Positions 58,762 through 64,000 of a stretch of 64,000 bases of DNA are shown here, piece by piece (within the stretch, counting starts at the first letter, position 1; every line of letters starts with the position of its first letter). A model generated the notes under the pieces. That model had not been told where the DNA came from. It worked only from the letters and a program-made list of their open reading frames with translations, and ran no database searches. The position numbers and the translations under genes were made by a program. Source of the DNA: Calditrichia bacterium (lineage in GTDB: Bacteria; Calditrichota; Calditrichia; RBG-13-44-9; J075). Location of the stretch: assembly GCA_020635015.1 (NCBI GenBank), contig JACKAP010000005.1:227686-291685 (forward strand), given 5' to 3'.

Positions 58762-59631
58762 ATACCGCCTCCGGCGCATAATCCAGAGACTCTCCAGGGT
58801 ATAGATCAACAACGCCGTCCAGATCAGCAGAAATCCGACCAGGCGGGTCGGGCTGAACGGTTCATGATATACCAGCACGCCCAACAGGAACTGCAGCGTG
58901 GGCGCAATGTATTGGAGAATCCCGATGGTCGAGAGCGGAATCAGGCGGGCGCTGTAGGCAAACAGCAGCAAGGGCAGAGCGGTGGCCAGTCCCGCCAGCA
59001 CCAGCAGCAGGCTGGTGCCGGTCTCCTGCCCGAATGCCGCCTGCCCCTGACCCGCCAGCCAGAACAAATAGGCCAGCGCCGGCAGAAAAACGATGCTCAT
59101 TTCCAGCGAAAGCCCCTCCAGCGAAGCCAGGGCCGCGGTTTTGCGAATCAACCCGTAAACCCCGAAAGAGAAGGCCAGGGTCAGGGAGATCCAGGGCAGG
59201 GAACCGATCTGCACCGTCAAGTAGGTCACGCCACCCAGAGCAACCAATATCGCCACCCACTGCAGCGGGCGCAGGCGCTCTTTCAGGAACACCACCCCCA
59301 GCAGCACGTTTACCAGCGGATTGATAAAATATCCCAGGCTGGCCTCGACAATAAAATTGTTATTGACCGCCCAGATATAGATCAGCCAGTTGCCGGCCAG
59401 GATCGTTCCGGTCGCGGCAAAGGTCAGCAACAGCCGGGGCTGATGGCGCAACGCCCCGATCCAGCGCCAATGGCGGCGTATCATCAGGAGAAGCACCGCA
59501 AACAATAGCGACCAGACAATACGATGCCCGAGGATCTCCGGCGCCGGCACCTGACGAATCAACTTCCAATAAACCGGCAATAGTCCCCATAATATATAGG
59601 CCCCAATTGCCGCCCAAATACCTTTCCGCAT
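58759..59631 (-). CDS. rarD: RarD/EamA-family transporter
   Basis: A 290-residue, ten-helix EamA-family permease. The RarD signature is present: the start RKGIWAAIGAYILWGLLPVYWK, first 20 residues diagnostic, then GYFINPLVNVLLGVVFLKERL and the closing PLSTIGILQYIAPTLQFLLG. RarD-like proteins are suspected metabolite or drug exporters; the substrate is unknown. The ATG at 59631 has AGAGGG nearby; a GTG four codons upstream is alternative. The stop codon abuts the 45-base tandem repeat. Confidence 0.92.
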   Translation of the reverse strand: MRKGIWAAIGAYILWGLLPVYWKLIRQVPAPEILGHRIVWSLLFAVLLLMIRRHWRWIGALRHQPRLLLTFAATGTILAGNWLIYIWAVNNNFIVEASLGYFINPLVNVLLGVVFLKERLRPLQWVAILVALGGVTYLTVQIGSLPWISLTLAFSFGVYGLIRKTAALASLEGLSLEMSIVFLPALAYLFWLAGQGQAAFGQETGTSLLLVLAGLATALPLLLFAYSARLIPLSTIGILQYIAPTLQFLLGVLVYHEPFSPTRLVGFLLIWTALLIYTLESLWIMRRRRY

Positions 59632-59743
59632 AAACCCTCTCACTATTTTAGCGCCGGAATATAGCTGGCGGAAGGTAGAGATACCCCACTCTATTTATTT
59701 TTATGAATGCTGGAATTTTTCCCTTTACGGTAGAAGAAAGAGA

Positions 59744-59800
59744 TTAGCGGCAGCGGGGAGAAATGACACGCTTTTCGTCATTTCTCCCCGCTGCCGCTAA
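59744..59800. repeat. Perfect 24-bp inverted repeat in a divergent gap
   Basis: Arms 59744-59767 and 59777-59800 are perfectly complementary over 24 bases, with a 9-base loop (ACGCTTTTC). It is GC-rich on one side and shares AGCGGCAG with the arm at 37413. It lies between divergent rarD and giant protein 4, so it is not simply a gene-end terminator. The remainder of 59632-60067 has no gene; GGGAG precedes the start at 60068. Confidence 0.88.
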
Positions 59801-60067
59801 AATTTTGAAGAGTTTGTGCGATGAATCATTCGCACCGGGAAGTTTGTGACTACATTCACCTTTATCAGACTTTATCGATTGTTTATAAGCGATAGCTCTT
59901 TTCAATAGGGATATGGTACCAGGTTTTCTGGAAGAAAATCGCTAAGCACAGCGCATTACGATTACGCTTAATTCCTGCCGCTCATTTAGCCAGTTTATCA
60001 TTTTTCCGCGAAACCGCCGGCATCCTCCCTGTTGTTTATGGAAAAACAATAAGGAAAGGGAGTTCTC

Positions 60068-63000
60068 ATGCGTATTTCAACCACTATCAAGGGTTACGCC
60101 ATTTTGGGGATGGCGCTTATCCTGAGCCTTCCGCTGTTCGCCCAGACCACCTACACCTGGAGCGGGCTGGATACCACCTGGAGCACTGCCAGTGCCTGGT
60201 CGCCTAACGGTGTTCCCGGCGCCAGCGATACCGCGGTGGTCAATGGCGGGATCATCACCCTGGACAGCGATGTCGACCTCGGCGGGCTTAACCTGCAGGG
60301 CGGCATCATCAGCGGCAGCAGCACCATGAACATCAGCGGCAGCTTTAATTGGATCGGCGGACGCTGGCAGGGCAGCGGCACAACCAACCTCGCCGCCGGC
60401 GCCCAGACCATGATCGATGATATCAATCTGAAGATCATCGACGGCTGGCAAATCGTCAACAACGGCGCAGCCACCTGGTCGAACACCGGCGAGATCCGCA
60501 TTCAGGGCGGTGGTATCCTGACCAATGGCGCCAGCGGGGTGTTCACCATCCAAAACAACGCGGCATTCGACATTTCGACCGGTGGAGGCACGGTTACCAA
60601 TAATGGTGTCATGACCAAAACCAGCACCGGTACCACGACGATCGAAATGACTTTTAATAATAATGGTACCCTCAACCTCAACAACGGCAGCCTGCTGATC
60701 CTGAGCAATGGCAACAATACCGGCGCTGTCTTCAACCTTGCCAATGGTGCGCTGCTCAGTTTTCAGAACAGCCCCCATGGATTCGACAACAGCGCCTTCA
60801 ACGGATCCGGCACCGTCGAATTCATTAACGGCGTGGTGGCGACAGTCAGCGGGGCCAACGGAATCAGCGTGGCCGGCGGCATCACCTTGAACATGACCGG
60901 CAATAATACGGCGATCACCGGCACCGGCCCGGTCACCATCAACGGCACTCTCAACTTTGGCCGCAATGAGATTGCCGGCAGCGGCGCATTCACGATCAAC
61001 GGCAACATGATCATTTCCGGCACCAGCTCACGTAATATCAACGGCCGCACCCTGACCAACAATGGCACCATTACCTGGAGCGGCAGCGGCACCTTGCGAC
61101 TGCTGAACAATGCGCAGATCATCAACAATGCCGGTGCCAGTTTCATTACCACGGTCGACGGGGTGCTGGATTTCCTCGATCCGAGCGGCGGCACCTTCAT
61201 CAACAACGGCACCTTCACCAAAAGCGCCGGGGCAGGCAATACCGTGATCGATGTGGCCTTCCAAAACGACGGCACGGCCAACGTAAATAGCGGTAATTTG
61301 CGCCTGACCCGCGGCAGCACCTCCAACGCGGGCACTTATAGCCTGGCCACAACCGCAAAACTGGAATTTGACGGCGGCACTCATATCCTGGATAATGCCA
61401 ACATTTCCGATGGCGGCACAATTCAGATCTCCAGCAATACCGTTACCCTCAACGGCAGCGGTGTTAACCTGGGCGCAGCCAGCGTTTTCAATATGAACGG
61501 CGGCACCCTGAACGGGAACAGCCCGATCACCAGCGCCGGCACGATCAACTGGAACGGCGGCAATCTGTCTGGTAGCGGAGACCTGACCGTGAACAACCTG
61601 ATGACCATTGCCGGGGGGGCAAACAAGACCCTGAACGGTCGCAACCTCACCAATAACGGCACCCTCAATTGGAGTGGAATCGGTACGGTCAACCTCGACA
61701 ACAATGCCCAATTTGTCAACCAGGGCAGCGGGGTGATGAATCTCAATGACGTGGTTGAGATGGATTTCGTCTTTCCCGGCGGCGGTGCGCTGATCAACAA
61801 CGGGATCATCAACCGCAATATCGGATCCGGCGAAACGGTCATCGATGTGCCGGTCACCAACAACGGCACCCTCAATCTGAATATTGGAAATATAACCTTA
61901 CTGCGCGGCAGCAGCAGCAGCAACGGGTCTACCTACTCGATCGCTCCCGGGTCTATCCTGGAATTTAACGGCGGAGCCCACACGGTGAACAACACCGTCA
62001 TCAGCGGCGGCGGGACTTTCAATGCGCGTGATGCGGTTCTGACCGTCAATGGCGTTACCGGGCTGGTGATCGAATCCGGCAGCACCATGGAGACCCTCAG
62101 TTCCTCCACCCAGCTCACAGGCACCGGCCCACTGACAGTGAACGGCACCTTCAAATGGAATCGCGGCGACATCATCGGCAGCGCGCCGTTTACGGTCAAT
62201 GGTACTCTGGACATCAACGGCATCAGCACCCGGGATCTTAATGGACGCACCCTCACCGTCAATGGGCTGATGAAATGGAGCAGCGACGGGGTACTGCGCC
62301 TGCTCAATAATGCCCAGGTGCTGAACCAGGCCGGGGGAACCATCGATATGCAAGCCGATGGCAGCATTGATTTTTTTGCTCCCGGCGGCGGAACCGTGAC
62401 CAATAACGGCACCTTCCAGAAAACCGGCGGAGCCGTAAGCTCCTTTATCGACGTCAACTTCACCAACAACGGCCCCATGCATATCAACGCCGGGCTGTTG
62501 CGCATGACCAATGGCGGCAGCTACAGCAATACCACCATCAGCCTGGCTGGCAACGCAATGCTGGAGCTTGACGGAGGGACTCACACCCTGGACAACACCC
62601 TCTTTGACGGGAACGGCAGTGTAAAGTTAACCAGCAATTTTCTGAGCGTTAACGGCGCCGGCACCACTTTCAACCCCGGCGTAACCCTGCTGATGGAAGG
62701 AGGCACCCTGCAAGGCAGCGGCGCGGTCAATGTCAATGGCCCGATGAGTTGGAACCGCAGCACCATCGGCGGCAGCGGCGCTTTTACCGTCACCGGACCG
62801 CTGACGGTGCAGGGCAATGATACCCGCATCCTCGACGGGCGAATCTTTACCAACACCGCCAGCAGCACCTGGAGCGGCACCGGCGAAACTCGCTTTAGCA
62901 ATAACGCCCAGCTGATCAACGAGATCAGCGGCACCATGGATCTGCAGAGCGACGCCAACTTCAACGTCTCCCTTCCGGGCAGCGGCACGATCACCAACAA

Positions 63001-64000
63001 AGGTGTGCTGCTCAAAAGCGTGGACGATCTCGGCAGCACCAATGTAAGCACGAACCTGAACAATAGCGGCACCCTGAACATCGCCACCGGCACCCTGAGG
63101 ATGCTTGCAGCCCTCAACAACAATATCGGCGGCACGATCAAAGGGAGCGGCACCCTGAATATTTCCAGCGGCAGCCTGATCAACAACGGCAAGGTGGCGC
63201 CGGGCGCCTCTCCGGGCACCCTGACCATCATCGGCAACTATGCGCCTTCTGCCAGCGCGGCACTGGAGATCGAATTGGGCGGAACCACCCCCGGCAGTCA
63301 ATATGATCAGTTGCTGGTGACCGGCAACGCCACCCTGAACGGGGAATTGAACGTACCGCTGGTCAACGGCTATGTTCCCCTCCCCGGGGAGATCTTCGAG
63401 GTGATGACCTTCGCCAGCCGCACCGGCCAGTTTTCCGCCATCAATGCCACGGCGCCGGGAGTCGACTTCATCCCGACCTATAACAATACCAGCCTGCTGC
63501 TGACCACCCAATTGGCCAATGTCGCTCCGGTGGCCACGAACGACACCACAGCCACTGACGAAGATGTGGCCCTGGGGGTCAATGTGCTGGCCAACGATTA
63601 TGATCTGAACGGCGATGCGATAAGCATTACCGGCTTCACCCAGCCGGCGCACGGTGCCGTAACTCAGGTGGGCGACAGCGTGCTCAACTACACCCCGGCG
63701 AGCAATTTCTTCGGCAGCGATACCTTCACTTACATCATCGCCGAAGGCAGCAGCCTCAGCGATACCGCGATGGTGCTGATGACGGTCAATCCGGTCAACG
63801 ACCCGCCGGCCGTAACGGGCATTCCCGATGTGAACTTCCCGGAAGACGGCAGCACCACCCTGGACCTCGATCCCTATGCCAGCGATATCGACAATGATCC
63901 CGCCACCCTGACCTGGAGCGCCAATGTCATCGCCGCCCAGGCCGGCACTCAGCCGGAATCGGGTGAATCCAAAAAAGACGGGATCAGCGGGATTGAAGTG
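60068..64000 (+). CDS. Giant exported Gly-Ser-rich repeat protein 4 (partial, continues past the window)
   Basis: The frame is open for 1311 codons to the last base of the window, so the C-terminus is missing. A strong ribosome site (AAAGGGAG) precedes the ATG. The signal peptide is 1-25 (cleavage near LFAQ), followed by the opening domain (TYTWSGLDTTWSTASAWSP). Five units of about 190 residues are marked by R/K-x-L/I-x-G-R-x-L-T-N-x-G. The SPGASPG cap is at about 1041, followed by an Ig/tandem-95-like module (about 1151 on: ATDEDVALGVNVLANDYD, then VNDPPAVTG). Its layout matches proteins 2 and 3, so a cadherin-like array and NYPNPFNP tail are expected beyond the edge. Confidence 0.9.
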   Translation, partial: MRISTTIKGYAILGMALILSLPLFAQTTYTWSGLDTTWSTASAWSPNGVPGASDTAVVNGGIITLDSDVDLGGLNLQGGIISGSSTMNISGSFNWIGGRWQGSGTTNLAAGAQTMIDDINLKIIDGWQIVNNGAATWSNTGEIRIQGGGILTNGASGVFTIQNNAAFDISTGGGTVTNNGVMTKTSTGTTTIEMTFNNNGTLNLNNGSLLILSNGNNTGAVFNLANGALLSFQNSPHGFDNSAFNGSGTVEFINGVVATVSGANGISVAGGITLNMTGNNTAITGTGPVTINGTLNFGRNEIAGSGAFTINGNMIISGTSSRNINGRTLTNNGTITWSGSGTLRLLNNAQIINNAGASFITTVDGVLDFLDPSGGTFINNGTFTKSAGAGNTVIDVAFQNDGTANVNSGNLRLTRGSTSNAGTYSLATTAKLEFDGGTHILDNANISDGGTIQISSNTVTLNGSGVNLGAASVFNMNGGTLNGNSPITSAGTINWNGGNLSGSGDLTVNNLMTIAGGANKTLNGRNLTNNGTLNWSGIGTVNLDNNAQFVNQGSGVMNLNDVVEMDFVFPGGGALINNGIINRNIGSGETVIDVPVTNNGTLNLNIGNITLLRGSSSSNGSTYSIAPGSILEFNGGAHTVNNTVISGGGTFNARDAVLTVNGVTGLVIESGSTMETLSSSTQLTGTGPLTVNGTFKWNRGDIIGSAPFTVNGTLDINGISTRDLNGRTLTVNGLMKWSSDGVLRLLNNAQVLNQAGGTIDMQADGSIDFFAPGGGTVTNNGTFQKTGGAVSSFIDVNFTNNGPMHINAGLLRMTNGGSYSNTTISLAGNAMLELDGGTHTLDNTLFDGNGSVKLTSNFLSVNGAGTTFNPGVTLLMEGGTLQGSGAVNVNGPMSWNRSTIGGSGAFTVTGPLTVQGNDTRILDGRIFTNTASSTWSGTGETRFSNNAQLINEISGTMDLQSDANFNVSLPGSGTITNKGVLLKSVDDLGSTNVSTNLNNSGTLNIATGTLRMLAALNNNIGGTIKGSGTLNISSGSLINNGKVAPGASPGTLTIIGNYAPSASAALEIELGGTTPGSQYDQLLVTGNATLNGELNVPLVNGYVPLPGEIFEVMTFASRTGQFSAINATAPGVDFIPTYNNTSLLLTTQLANVAPVATNDTTATDEDVALGVNVLANDYDLNGDAISITGFTQPAHGAVTQVGDSVLNYTPASNFFGSDTFTYIIAEGSSLSDTAMVLMTVNPVNDPPAVTGIPDVNFPEDGSTTLDLDPYASDIDNDPATLTWSANVIAAQAGTQPESGESKKDGISGIEV

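Overview
The window looks like a chromosomal segment from a Gram-negative, GC-rich bacterium of the Fibrobacterota-Chlorobiota-Bacteroidota (FCB) side of the tree. Calditrichota, KSB1-like or Ignavibacteria-like lineages fit best. The evidence is the NYPNPFNP-type C-terminal tail (T9SS type A / FlgD-Ig-like sorting domain) on two giant secreted proteins, a dockerin-like EF-hand module, a parA-parB-M23-bactofilin-atpZ-atp gene order, and several TPR envelope proteins. The exact phylum is inference. No rRNA, tRNA, CRISPR array, prophage or transposase was found.

Left third (0-25.4 kb, almost all minus strand): secA with a C-terminal frameshift; a plus-strand Asp-box propeller gene (also frameshifted) overlapping a MoaD/ThiS-like gene; a DUF6125-like protein; a PLP gamma-lyase-family enzyme; a metallophosphoesterase coupled to nusB; an acetyl-CoA acetyltransferase overlapping phoH; a LysM protein with a small lipoprotein; aspS. 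At 14.7-25.3 kb lies a seven-gene operon: two large periplasmic TPR proteins (866 and 1593 aa), a small secreted protein, one ExbB/TolQ, two ExbD/TolR and an AgmX/PglI C-terminal-domain TonB-like protein. It resembles the energised Agl-Glt type of envelope machine, and one of the two ExbD proteins has Asn where the proton-carrying Asp belongs.

Middle (25.4-37.1 kb, minus strand): parA, parB, an M23 peptidase, bactofilin, atpZ, an AtpI-like protein and a complete F1Fo ATP synthase (atpB-E-F-H-A-G-D-C), tightly packed with several ATGA overlaps, preceded by a TPR protein whose start is buried in repeats. Chromosome segregation, cell-shape and energy genes appear co-transcribed.

Right part (37.5-64 kb, mostly plus strand): four giant exported paralogues (1419, 1690, 1934 and at least 1311 aa). 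Each has 5-6 units of about 190 residues rich in Gly-Ser-Gly-Thr, then one shared capping domain, then different C-terminal modules (dockerin-like; cadherin-like repeats plus sorting tail). Between them lie a sulfotransferase, an orphan trpF, a kinase/class-III-aminotransferase fusion with a possible structured RNA leader, and rarD.

The intergenic DNA is unusual. Almost every longer gap holds tandem low-complexity words or long near-perfect inverted repeats (17-43 nt arms), often as inverted pairs of the same word. A MITE-like element of about 145 bp occurs twice in opposite orientation, 51 kb apart. In at least two places the words abut or enter reading frames.
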